64,000 nt of DNA from Kalmusia sp. IMI 367209. Lineage: Eukaryota; Ascomycota; Dothideomycetes; Pleosporales; Didymosphaeriaceae. Position 1 is the stretch's first letter; every line of letters starts with the position of its first letter. Shown piece after piece: positions 22,901-33,884 of this stretch. A program made the translations under genes and the position numbers. The notes below the pieces were generated by a model. It made no database searches and was not told where the DNA came from. It saw only the letters and a program-made list of their open reading frames with translations. The stretch covers positions 868,001 through 932,000 of the forward strand of contig JAPEUQ010000010.1 of NCBI GenBank assembly GCA_027946365.1. The letters run 5' to 3'.

Positions 22901-23945
22901 GATCACCATCATAGCAAGGTTCATCTAGCTTGTCGAAAGTAATACTAAACTAGGCTCGCGTGGATGCAGTCTCGCGGAAATAACAGAGTTGGGTGCAATG
23001 CATAGAAGATTTCCGGGAAGCTCGCGTTGGTTGGACCGTTTGGCACTGGTCTTTTGGTTGCCTAGTTCAACAAGCGATCGAATGCCTTGCAACCTTTAGG
23101 CCTCAGCGTGGAATGTCCACTTGTTTGCGGTCGACATCACGGTTTCTGCCGAAGCCACACCATGGAAAACACCCTAGTGTAATGATATCACAATCTCGCC
23201 GAGAGTAGTATGTCACACAAGCTGCAAATCCCCCTTGTTGACAGACCACACTATCGACTGTCTAATGTACGGCTCACTGTCGAAAGCTTGAGCTTGAAAA
23301 GTTCATCTAGCATACGCACCAATGTAGGTGGCTGATCGCTATGTAAAACATCCACTGATTCAAGGCGACCTCTATAGCAAATTCGCTCGACTCAGAGACA
23401 TACGGTAAATGACAGTCCGCCGCACGCTAGATGGACATCCTAATACGGTCAATTCTCGAGCTAGCGGGCAAAGCCGCGTCCGTGTTCTAGCAGAAGGTTT
23501 CGAAAAGCTTGTTGTACACCTACGCAGACTGTCGGAATCCCAATGCCTAAAACTATGGGGCAGCCAGTAGTAACGACCCATGTTTTACATTTGTATTGTC
23601 TGTCTTCGACGGCAGCCTCGATTTTCAGGAATATTACAGGAACGGATTACTGATCAGGTATTAGCATCTCGAGTGTTCTATGTACAAATATTGAACGCTT
23701 ATGGGTCGATCCATGTTCATAATTCCATGAGTCGCATGCAAAATCGTTCAATGGACCTCGAAGCCACAGTGCCTCCCTTTTTTGGGCATTGATTGAGCAT
23801 ATAGAGTTTCGGTAGTGGTAATTTTCGAAATGGCCGACTGTGTCTCAGACAGTCCTAGGATACACACTTAAAATGGCGACTTTATAGTCCCTACCGCTTC
23901 ATTTGGCTCCTAAAAATGGATGAGGTCAATTATACAGACGAACTC

Positions 23946-25679
23946 CTAAGTCCACTGCCACCTATCCCTTAACCACTTAACTACGTAAACCAAAGCCACC
24001 AGAACCGGCACCTCAATCAAGGGTCCCACCGTACTCGCCAAAGCCTGTCCACTTCCTGCCCCATATACTGCGACCACGACAGCAATGGCAAGTTCGAAAT
24101 TGTTACTCGCAGCAGTGAAACTCTGCGTGCAGCTTATTCTATATCCAAAGCCCATCTTCCAGCAGAACCAGACGGTACTAGAGAAGATGACCAGGAAGTA
24201 AACCAGAAGAGGAGCGCACACGCGCAAGACGTCAGTAATCTGTCTGACCACATGAGCCCCTTGGCTTGCAAAAAGGACGATAATGGTGTACAGGAGCCCA
24301 ACAAGCGAGAGTGGCGCAATATATCGAATGAATCGCCTTTGGTATCGGACCTCGCCAATGAGTCTCTTCAGCGAGAGACGCGTCAAAATTGCCGCACCGA
24401 GTGGGATCCCAAGGAAGACCCCGACGCTTTGAGCAACTTTTTCGTATGACACGTTCGTCTTTTCGCCATGGCTCACGACTTGTACGTAAAATACGGCAAA
24501 GGGTGCGAAGAGCACAATCTGCAGAAGCGAGTTGAAGGCCACAAGCACGGCGCAATAGTCGCCGTCTCCCTTGGCGAGATCTGTCCAGATGAGTACCATG
24601 GCAATGCACCGTGCTATCCCCACGAAAATGAGACCCTCGCGAAGATCCTGACGATCGGGGAGAAAGGCCCACGCTAATGCTACCATAAGCAGTGGCGCAA
24701 TGATCCAATTCAACACGAAGGATATACCTGACGCTAGAGTCAGAACAATCGAGTCATCGCAATGGTCATGGGTAGCAGAGCCCCCACTCTACGCACCAAT
24801 TTGCACCCACAGCTCGCGGGACCTTAACAGTAGGTGCAGCGTCTCGAACCGAACTTTGCACAATATGGGATACATCATAATCAACAGGCCAATTGCTGTG
24901 ATCGATTAGCTCCTTTTCACACGAGAAATAAAGTTCGCGGGCTGAACGAAGTGGATCCGGCGAATGATAGCGTCATGTAGCGAAAAGCCTAGAGTTACCG
25001 CACCGCTGGTAACTTTGATACCACGGATAGAACGGGACCAGCCACTGGCAGCCCATCGCGCGCGTGTTGGCCACGAGTTCAAGGGCATTTCCGACCTAGC
25101 CAGTACGGGTTTGCTTCACCGCCATCGTCGAGGCGGAGCGTGTACTGTATCCGTTTGTCGAGCCCCCAAGATCGTCTTCGCTCACTGACCACCCGATGAT
25201 TCTCGGGCTAAAGCTAGTTCACTTTCGCTTGTATCCAGCCGCACGCTACGGCCTTCACAGTCATACGGCCTTCTCGTCGGAATATTGCTCGGCAAGGGCT
25301 TTTGTAGGAAAAGATGGACACACCTATAGGTATACTGACGCCAACGAACTCGCCCTTTTGTAGCGCTGGCCCAATAGAGGCGACTGTGTTGCCGAGCACG
25401 ATGCCGATGGCCATGGCGAGTATGATCCATACTATGAGGTACCGGTCGAGAAAGGAGAGACCTTTTAGTGGAGGGAGGATCTGCTCTTGTTCTGCAAGAA
25501 GTGTTAATAGTTTCCGCATCGGGGAACGCGACCGTACGCTTTGTATGGCGACCAGCAAACTTACCAGCAGGATAGTCATTAGTGGTAGAGTTCGCGTTGG
25601 TTTGTTTTTCAATGTCGCCGTTGGACGCTGAAGGAGCATCGGCATCCGTATGAAGTGCCGAACGCTCTATTGTATTCAT
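23946..25679 (-). CDS. ACR3: Acr3-family arsenite efflux transporter
   Basis: Four exons, 25679-25565, 25491-25324, 24895-24797 and 24727-23946, give 387 aa. After a hydrophilic N-terminus, about ten membrane helices follow. Family marks are GLLIMMYPILCKVRFE, LNWIIAPLLMVALAWAFLPD, GIARCIAMVLIWTDLAKGD with the conserved helix-4 cysteine needed for arsenite transport, and NNFELAIAV with the conserved helix-9 glutamate. Acr3 exports As(III) (in some fungi also Sb(III)) across the plasma membrane, driven by the proton gradient. Length agrees with yeast Acr3 (404 aa). Intron 2 is 428 nt, against 73 and 69 nt for the other two; the joined reading frame IPIAIGLL is exactly as expected for the family, so the junction is sound. 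No arsenate reductase or ArsH lies nearby in the window. Confidence 0.93.
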
Positions 25680-27720
25680 TTTTGGATATGGAGGATGAGA
25701 AGAATTGTTTGTATCCTTTGCTGCTATTACCCTTCACTGAATTTATGTATCGAATTTCGGGAGACGGTCCCAGCCAATCAGAGTGAGGCAGTGACATTCC
25801 ATTTGCCAAGCCACTACATTTTCTGCCATGGAAAGCGGTGACAGAAAAGGGCCGAGGGAACGACATGAACGACTTCCAACACTGCTTTTCAACCACGTCA
25901 TTATCGGATAGCTACTAGCTGTTTGTACATTTCCACGGAGCTCTTTCTCTGACACATTAGTTTATATTATTCCAAATCTTCCACTAATCATATTCCCAAT
26001 GCCCTTATTCAATGTTTCGTTAGTGAATCGATGTAGTATTGTGCGGTACTTTGGGGTGCCAAAGTGCTTGATAGAGCTCATGAGAATGTCTTCGCAATCC
26101 TAGATACCCCTTAATCGCTGTTGTGATATTTGCACAGCCACTACGAGATCTCAACGAGATCTCAGCTCGTTGAAGAGTAAATCGCAAGTTTGAAGCTACC
26201 AAAGTTTAAATGTCGTCGATCACAAGGAGGGTAATTCAGCTAGTAAAGGTTCGCCTCATCATATAGCTTCCATTTGACCGATGGCCGATGCCCACAAGAC
26301 TTTGCCTCCGTTACTGGCACACCTATCGCGATATTAGCAAGTGCCTTCTTGCTCAATTGAACAATACAACTAGGGTACAGATGAAAGCTTTGGAGATGCA
26401 TAGAGCATGGCGGGGCATGAGCGAATGCAAGTGAATAGATCCTATGCACTATCTAACATAATTAGCCATGAATGAGGCCGATATTTTAGAGTGGTATACA
26501 ACATTGATTACAGTCACATAGGAGCTAGAACATAAGATAGCGCATCTCCGGAGCATGTACTTAACGCTCGATTTACAACAATTCCCAGCTGCTCATAACC
26601 GAATCTATTCGTTTCAGGTTTTCTAGCCCAAAATGCAGGCCTAGTTTAGCAACTAAAGCAAAGTGAATAGTCGCCCATTTAAAGTGCATCCTAGTAGGCT
26701 GAAGTTGACAGTTTCAGTCGCTAAGACGGTAAGGCGAGGCCACGATAATTCTATGATATTCCTAGAAGTAGCCTCGTGCTTTGAGACACATACCATGACA
26801 TGCTTCTCTTAAGCAGCGAGAGTTGGAGTTTGAAGAGCATAATTTAAGGAGCTTATGCCGAATGAAGGCCTCGTACATATTAGCAAGGAAGACGATAACG
26901 AAAGAGATCTATGATAGAGGTGATGCCCGTTTTGAGATTGCACCAGCAATGGAGATTTAGTTATCCACCGAGTATATTTTCGTGAGAACAGCTCGCGCAG
27001 CTGCAATGTAGAAGAAGTCATTTAGCTCGCAATGAATTGAATCGACCCGGTTCAGACTCGTCCAACGTTGGATATTACCGGACTTTCTCTCTCTAATGGT
27101 CTTAAGGGACTTATCGATCTGAGGATTCTCATGGGTTGAAGTAGCATCCATACACCCTAGGGTTTCTTCTAGTCGTGATGTTGCACCGACTTTAGACGCT
27201 TGCTAACTTCTCTTCACCTTTATTTCGGTACCCTCGTTTCCAACGCTCGACATCGTAGCCTCCTATGCAAATCTCACTCACAGTCAAGAGAATAATTGAA
27301 AGCAACGCCAGTGCGACAATTTGACGGAAACACATTCTTCTGATATCATTCGTGGTTCTGGGAGTGATGCAGGTGCAGTCTACCGTTTGGACAATACCAG
27401 AACTAAAATGGTGCACTATTCTCGTTGAAGTATAGAGGAACGAGTTTCCGCAGGTGCGGGCTCCGATATCCATATACAAAGGACACATGTAGGCAATCAG
27501 TAGGTTTTGCTGTAGATAGAATTTTCGAGTAGAGCGCTCTTTGTTTTTGAAGGTATCTCTAACTTCTTGAATTGAAAGTTCCGTACAGGCATAATATCAT
27601 TCAATAGTTTCGCAAAAGTCTTTTCACTTTGCACTACTTTTCTGCTTGAAATCTCGGTTACACCATGTCTAGAATTGTAGAATGAAGTCATTGATCATAC
27701 CTGCCACAAAACAGGCCTCT
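25680..27720. other. AT-rich gene-free spacer between acr3 and the amine oxidase
   Basis: About 2 kb, visibly richer in A and T than its surroundings. It contains short broken minus-strand frames (26957-27151, 27192-27488, 27497-27691), one with a hydrophobic stretch, that do not join into a gene with acceptable splice sites. It may be the remains of a decayed gene or repeat, as well as the acr3 promoter and amine oxidase 3' flank. Confidence 0.4.
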
Positions 27721-30189
27721 TCATAACGTAGTTACACCCCCCACATGTTCAACAGGCTCCTCAAATGTTCCGGCACAACTGTCAAGTCCAACACCATATG
27801 TCTCATACGTCAACTCGCCCTCGGCATCCACCTCGATCCATCTCCGGTTCAACAAATCTCCATCCTGCGCCCTATCAAAGAAGTTCTGTGGCGCAAATGT
27901 GATGCTCGAGTACGCTTCCGTGTATAGCGTCACAGGCACATCTTCCGCTCGCGTGAAATGGTGCATGCCTAAATTGAACCAGAGCACGAGATCATTGTCG
28001 TCTACACTCTCACCATCGAAGAATTTGGCAAAGTCTTGCTGTGGCTTGTCTGGAAGGTTAATATTCTGGACAGAGTTGCAGTACGGTTCGGTGTCATGCT
28101 GAACCGTCACTGCGAGATGTGACTTCGAAAATTCGGTTTGTTTCTTGCTCCAGGGAGAGTTGAGCGTTGAAAGATGGATGTTCGAGCGACCGGGTACAAT
28201 TCGGTAGCCGCGGGACTCGCCCCAGGCGTTGGTCGTGTTGGAATTGATGATTGAGTACATGGCTTGATTGTTGGCAGCCCAGTTGAACTGCTGCTCCTCT
28301 TGCATATTAGAAACGTCCATCTCCATTTGTTCAAATTCGCCGAGCTCGGGAAACCATGGCTGGCTTTGATTGACGGCCTTCAGTTCACTGACTTGCAACG
28401 AATTGGCAGTATTGATTATGTCGAAATCTCCTTTGAAGGTGATAATGTGGTCGTGCAGGGAACCTTGCGTAGCTTGCTGAATTCTAGGGCCCCACTTGCC
28501 TTGATCTGGGTAGTAGAAGGACGATTGCAAGTAGCCAGACGCGCGAACAATAACTTCTAATGAGCCGTCCATATGGAAAGAGTAGTCAAACATGTAGTCG
28601 TAATTTCCGATGGTGGCGATGGCTCGCACAGTGAGCGCAGCTCCTTTGACAGTGCCCAGATTAACGAAGCCATAATCGTTAGTTTTAGCTGATCGATGAC
28701 GAGACAGCGGAAAGTTCATGTCGGCCTCGAAGATGCAGATTGCATCTTCATTGGTGACCGTTGTGTTACTAGAGTGGTAAGACACATTCCAAAAGGTCGA
28801 GCCCCAAGGACAATCAAACCCTTCCACTAGCGTGCCGTAATCGGTGCCTAAGCTGTAATAAGTATCGTGATACACAGTATTCGCGGCTTTCGGTTGATTC
28901 CCGCCATATTGAGCTGTTCCAATGTTAGTGTAAGCTATGAAATGGGGGATTTGGTACGTTACCTGTCGCCTCTTGCATACTCAGCTCATATAAGATTCGT
29001 TCACCCTTGAATTTGATATCATAAAGCATCATGCCAAGCGTACGTGAATATGAGACGTAGAATGACCAATTCATGTACTCAACATACTTCTCTTTAGAGT
29101 CAACTTTGTAACGCTTGCCACCGATCTCGAGTGTACTGGGTGCAAGGCGTTCTTCAAGGTCGCGGACTCCAAGCTCCGGCTTGTAGTTAACGAACGCCCA
29201 TGCTCCGTCTAAAGTTTGGTCGTACTCCTGGGCAAGCTCGCCGGCTTCGAATGCGGTCCTGAGCTCCTCGATGGTGGGGTAGAACTTTTCCCCAGTAACG
29301 AATCCCTTCATGAAATACTTGGAGGCATCTGTGCCAGTGCAGTCTATCAAAAGGAAGAAATCTAGGGGTGTCATATACGAAGCAGCCCCCGACGCGGATC
29401 CTGGAAATCGGAACATGATGTTTCGAAATGCTTGCGTGCCATCGAAGCTCTGAGGCGTCCCAGATGTTGCTACTAAGTTGGTTCGTTCATCGCTTGAGCC
29501 GAAATAGACGCCACCTTGAAATAAGGCGGAAGTAATGTCTGAGATGTTGCCCATGATTGAGGCCACAAGAGGATCGGTTGCAGCTGTCCTCTTAGTGTCA
29601 AAGTAGCGGGCATTGAACGGCACAGAACCACCACTTCCGCCATTGTAAATGTAATCAAGCTTCTGTATAGCCGTTTCAGCTGAAACTGGCAGAGGGCCTA
29701 TCATGTATCTAGAATCATAAGCATAGCTTCTATATATTTGCTCAGATGCTAGGCTACTCACTCTTGAGAATCTGGATCGGCTTTGCCTCCTTCAAAGATG
29801 ATGGCTCTTGCGTACTTTGCTGGAGGGGCGGCATCGCCATCGATGTAAGGAAGAACGTCGCTCTTATTTGTGTGCAGAGCATCGATCCAGAAGACATAGT
29901 TGTCAGTGAGGACTGCCTCCTCCGGAGAAGTCAAGTTCAACCCTGAAGTCGGGTCATGAAGCAGCTTCCAAATTGCCAGGTTCTCTTCTGCGGAGATCCC
30001 TGACCATACATTGGTCTTCGGCGCTGTAACTGCGGGTGCCGCAGCAGTGAAGCATGACGGCTCTGAGGTGTTGTAACCACGCTTGTCAAAAGCTTCCTTG
30101 AGAAGTCTCCGTTCGTACCCTAACGGAGGGAAAGCAGCAGAATGAACAACACCAAAAAGCGTCAATAAGACTAGAGCGGAGAAAGCCAT
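27721..30189 (-). CDS. Secreted copper amine oxidase
   Basis: Three exons, 30189-29762, 29708-28963 and 28913-27721, give 788 aa. An 18-20 residue signal peptide (MAFSALVLLTLFGVVHSA) indicates secretion. The catalytic domain carries the cofactor motif GNYDYMFDY, whose first Tyr (about residue 496) is the one converted to topaquinone; the copper ligands H-x-H (about 545 and 547, in LHDHIITF); and the third ligand in MHHFTRAEDVP (about 709-710). The enzyme oxidises primary amines to aldehydes, releasing ammonia and hydrogen peroxide, and in fungi lets amines serve as nitrogen source. Several N-glycosylation sequons (for example NTT, NVS) fit extracellular location. Introns have GTGAGT and GTAACG donors. 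Next to acr3, transcribed in the same direction, but no functional link is evident. Confidence 0.92.
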
Positions 30190-31137
30190 CTTGAAGTTTT
30201 CCTGTAATGCACTTTAAGCTCTCACACGAATTTAAATATGAAACGTGAGGCGCTCAACTCCGAGATGTAGAGCTGTTGACATCTTGCTATGACAATCCGA
30301 GTATATGCTGCCAAGATGTGTGATAAGACGAGTCGAAGAAGGCGTTGCTAGCCCTGCAGGGACACGAGGTCGGCTAGGGTGGCCTGCCGATTACGGTTGC
30401 CAGAACGATCAATCCGCATTATTGTTTTGTATATCTTACAAGGGAATGAGAAGACAGCTAAATGCTTGTTAACGAAAGGTGGTGTGCCTGCATTCTTTTT
30501 GACTACCTGGAACTTCCATTGAATTCAAACGATTTGATCAGTTCACCGGCGCCAATTGCCTTCAGTCAGCTATCCTAGGCTCTGGCATCTCTGTCTGCAA
30601 GCTCGTTATGTGCGGGGCAATTAGGGAACCCCGGTCTTTGTATGGACCTGATGATTGGTGATCACAGCTCACTGCTTCTCTGGGCAAATCTTGCATGATA
30701 GACGGATGCAGATGGAGCAAGGTAAGGTGCACACGACAAGTGTGAACTATATGGCTCGGCCGACTGGTTAAGCTTCAAGTTATCTTATCGCACCTCCACT
30801 TACACGCGCAGCAATCAATGCCAAGATGCATTGTTACTTCGGAGATACCCCGCGCGGAGGTGACTATCGATAGAGAATTCAAGATTGCGAAGTACATCCA
30901 ATTTACTGCGGGTAGTGTATTATGACTATGCACAGGTAATTGGCAAAGAGAATGTCTATTCGATATGAAAGTGCTCATTGAGGGATGATCGGTTTTGAGA
31001 GGTGAGCGAAAGAGTGGGGTAGCGAGTAAATTGAAAATGACTAAGCAATATGCACGTGATCGGGCGTCCAAGCTTCCGATTTTCATCAGACTGAGCCTCC
31101 TACGCCGTTCTCGCATCACTAAGCCACCACAGCAACA
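30190..31137. other. Divergent intergenic region
   Basis: This 0.95 kb stretch separates the minus-strand amine oxidase from the plus-strand PP2C gene and should hold both promoters. No coding feature is seen. Confidence 0.5.
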
Positions 31138-33021
31138 ATGCTATCAACACGGTGGGGAAGTGTTGTAAGCCAAGTCAATGGGAGAAGCGCCCGTCTAATT
31201 TCGCGGAACTACCGCGGGACGCCTGGTAGCCGCGCTTATTCTAGACCATGTACACCTACACCAGAACGCGTACCAATCGTAAGGTCACGTGTCGAATCAC
31301 TTCTACGCGCATCAACTTCGCGAAAATCGTCACTTTTCATCAGATCCAAACCTTCTCAGCGACTCTTAGCACCTCCTGTCCAAGGGCCAATTCTCCACTC
31401 CGCCTTTCCCACCAAAACAGTCATCTTCCTCGTCATCCTGGGTGCAGCGGCCTATTACTTCATCGACGTAAAGTACACAGACTGGGCGGACCATGTTCTT
31501 GATTCGTTTGTGGGCGACCCAGGTGCAACGCCTCTCCATTTCTATCAGGACCGCGATGAAGTCGACCACTGGGTTCAATATCACATTCCGGACCCAAGCG
31601 CTCCGTTGAAAGACCCGGAGGTGATGAGGCAGATCAACGAGCAGTTTTCGAAGGTTTGTTTTGGATGGCAGGTTGAGCCTGAGGAGTCGGTTGAGTTTGA
31701 GATACCGGTCACGCACGGGATCAGGTTCCGCAGTAATGAGCCTTGTGTAAGTCAATCTTTTCCCCACCCTTTTGATATATGTGGTTTTTACCTGCTCTAC
31801 CTAGCCCCCCTGACTTCTCCCTCTCTAACATCATCCAGGAAGACTACTACGCGATCGGAACTGCACCAGGTCCCGGCTCGAAACCCTGGAACTACTGGTC
31901 CATCTTCGACGGCCACGCAGGTCGCCACACAGCATACTACCTCCAATGGACGCTCCATCCTAATCTCTCCCTTGCCCTCTCCAACCTTTCTACTGCATCT
32001 ACCTCCTCCGTCATCCACTCTACGATCAAAGACGTCTTTCTCAAGACTGACGCCGAAATCATGACGCGTGCCAAACACGCAGCAAACTGGTTCCCCGCCG
32101 CCAACGCAGCAGCCATTTCCGCGCTGACGCCCGCATTCAGCGGTAGCTGCGCGCTCCTTGCTGCCTTCGACCCGGAGCAGAGCAAGCTACGCGTCGCCTG
32201 CGTGGGAGACTCACGCGCCGTTCTGGGCCGCTGGGACCCGCTCGAACGGAAGTACACCGCGCAGCCCCTCTCCGTCGACCAAACAGGCTTCAACGAGGCC
32301 GAAATAGCCCGCATCCAAGAAGCGCACCCCGACGAAGAGGACATCCTAGACCTCAAGACAGGCCGCCTGATGGGCCTCGCCGTATCGCGTGCCTTCGGCG
32401 ACCACCGCTGGAAATGGGACAACAACTTCATCAAACAACTGCAGCTGAAGTTTTGGGGCACGGCGCCCCGTCCGCAGTCCAAGACCCCGCCCTATCTCAC
32501 CGCCGAGCCGGAAATCACCGAGACGGATATCGTGCGCGCGGACCCGAAGGACAAGGGAACCAAGAGCGACTTCATGATCATGGCCAGCGACGGCCTCTGG
32601 GACCACATGTCTTCGGGAGCACGCCGTCGAGTGCGTGGAGCGCTGGCTCGAGGCGCGCGACCGCGGCAACGGCAGAGTCTCGCAGGATCCGCAGATCCAG
32701 CGGCCCGTCTTCAACAACAGCTTTGACGTCGATGCGGGCGTCGAGTTCGACATCGACGCGGACAAGGAAGTCACGTGGAAGGCTGAGCCGCAGTACTTCG
32801 CCATCGAAGACGACAATGCCGCTGTGTGCCTTGCGCGGAATGCCATGGGTGGAACGAGGCGGGGGTTGTTCCTTGGCTTGTTAAGCATCCCCGGCCCGCT
32901 TTGTAGGTACGCCGTCGATGACACGACGGTCATGGTAGTCTTCTTTGATAAAGTGCAGGGTGAAGCGAAGAAAGCGGAGGGCGAGAAGAAGAAGAAGAAG
33001 AGCTCATGGTGGCCTTGGTGA
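31138..33021 (+). pseudogene. Mitochondrial PP2C phosphatase (Ptc5/PDP-like), frameshifted
   Basis: Two exons, 31138-31746 and 31839-33021. The N-terminus is Arg/Ser-rich without acids, like a mitochondrial presequence, and is followed by one membrane helix at about 94-109. The PP2C catalytic domain has FDGHAGRH, VACVGDSRAVLG, LAVSRAFGD and MASDGLWDHM, and later DDNAAVCLARNAMGG and the terminal metal-binding VDDTTVMVV. DNAAVxLxRNA is typical of pyruvate dehydrogenase phosphatase and yeast Ptc5, which reactivate PDH by dephosphorylating E1-alpha. The reading frame breaks near 32616-32621: one extra G in TCGGGAGCAC shifts the frame after the DHMSS segment (about residue 463). Read literally the product stops at 32726 with about 498 aa and lacks the last two motifs; the rest continues perfectly in the +1 frame to 33021 (about 596 aa in total). 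This is either a sequence error or a recent null mutation. Typed as pseudogene only for that reason. Confidence 0.8.
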
Positions 33022-33884
33022 GTCATTGGTGAGGAATGCTTTGTTGGTCGTGCATAGCTCGAGGAGAGCCGCGTGCGGAAGAGTGTATATTAACGGTGCT
33101 GTGTTGTATAGGACGAGTGTTCTGGACGCTGAAGTCAGTGGCGATACTCGTAGGCGATGAGCTCGCTCGGCCAATCTGAGCCCGATTTTTTTTTCTCAAA
33201 GGTCAAAAGTGGAACGGATTCAGCCTGGAGAACTGCGAGATCCGTTGTTGTGTCCTCAAAGCGATCGAGGCTTTCTATTTGGGAGCGTGCTTGTAAATTT
33301 CCTTTTGTCGTATGTTTCGTGGACACATGTTCCACTATAAGTAAGCCGGTTACTGGATCATTAGCATGAATGTTGATTTTCCGCATCCAGCAACGGACCA
33401 TTACCTAGCTCCAATTCGAACCCGAAGCACGCAATCATCGCTTCAAGGTCTCCCCATCTATCCATCTATTAATGGAGACGTGCCTTTTATCTCCACCTAC
33501 CAAGGTCTTCCCTTCCTCTCAGCTGCTTAGACTGTAGACCCCGGCACTTTTCCCTGTCTATAATTCACAGAGCACACCAATTGCCCCGATGCAAATGTCA
33601 TAACACATCAATCACCCCCCAAAGTGGAGTTTGGTATTCAATCCTCGCTAACTACTGCCCGTCCATGTCCGTCCAAATAAAACTCCCATACTGGTAACCC
33701 ACCCATATGACCTTCCCTGAGAACGCCTAGAGCGCCAACCAGGCGCGAAGAGCCACTGTAAATGCAAGCGAAGACGACAACAAAAACCGGAACTGCAAAC
33801 GCCTCTCAGCCCAGGAGTATCTCTATACATAACAGAGAGCACCCTCCATCCACTACATAAAATACCTCTTTCGAGGTCAGGAAA
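33022..33884. other. Convergent intergenic region
   Basis: Tail-to-tail spacer between the PP2C gene and VID30, about 0.86 kb. It should hold the 3' UTRs and terminators of both. No gene is seen. A run of T residues lies near 33186-33195. Confidence 0.5.

Larger units (their letters stand above)
18570..23945. other. 5.4 kb gene-free tract upstream of laeA
   Basis: No supported coding gene. The left part (to about 21.8 kb) is GC-rich with chance reading frames of up to 339 codons; the right part (about 22-23.9 kb) is less GC-rich. Simple repeats lie at 19567-19607 and 19912-19943, and homopolymer C runs near 19621-19630 and 20091-20101. The position suggests a long regulatory region and leader for laeA on the left and the 3' flank of acr3 on the right. 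Unannotated non-coding RNA is possible but not shown. Confidence 0.5.

Noticed and set aside
13020..23945. Secondary-metabolite gene cluster around laeA
   Set aside because: No polyketide synthase, NRPS, P450 or transporter frames are visible; laeA regulates clusters elsewhere rather than marking one.
23946..30189. Arsenic-resistance or nitrogen-use cluster (acr3 plus amine oxidase)
   Set aside because: Only two unrelated genes separated by 2 kb of AT-rich DNA; no arsenate reductase, ArsH, transporter or regulator nearby.
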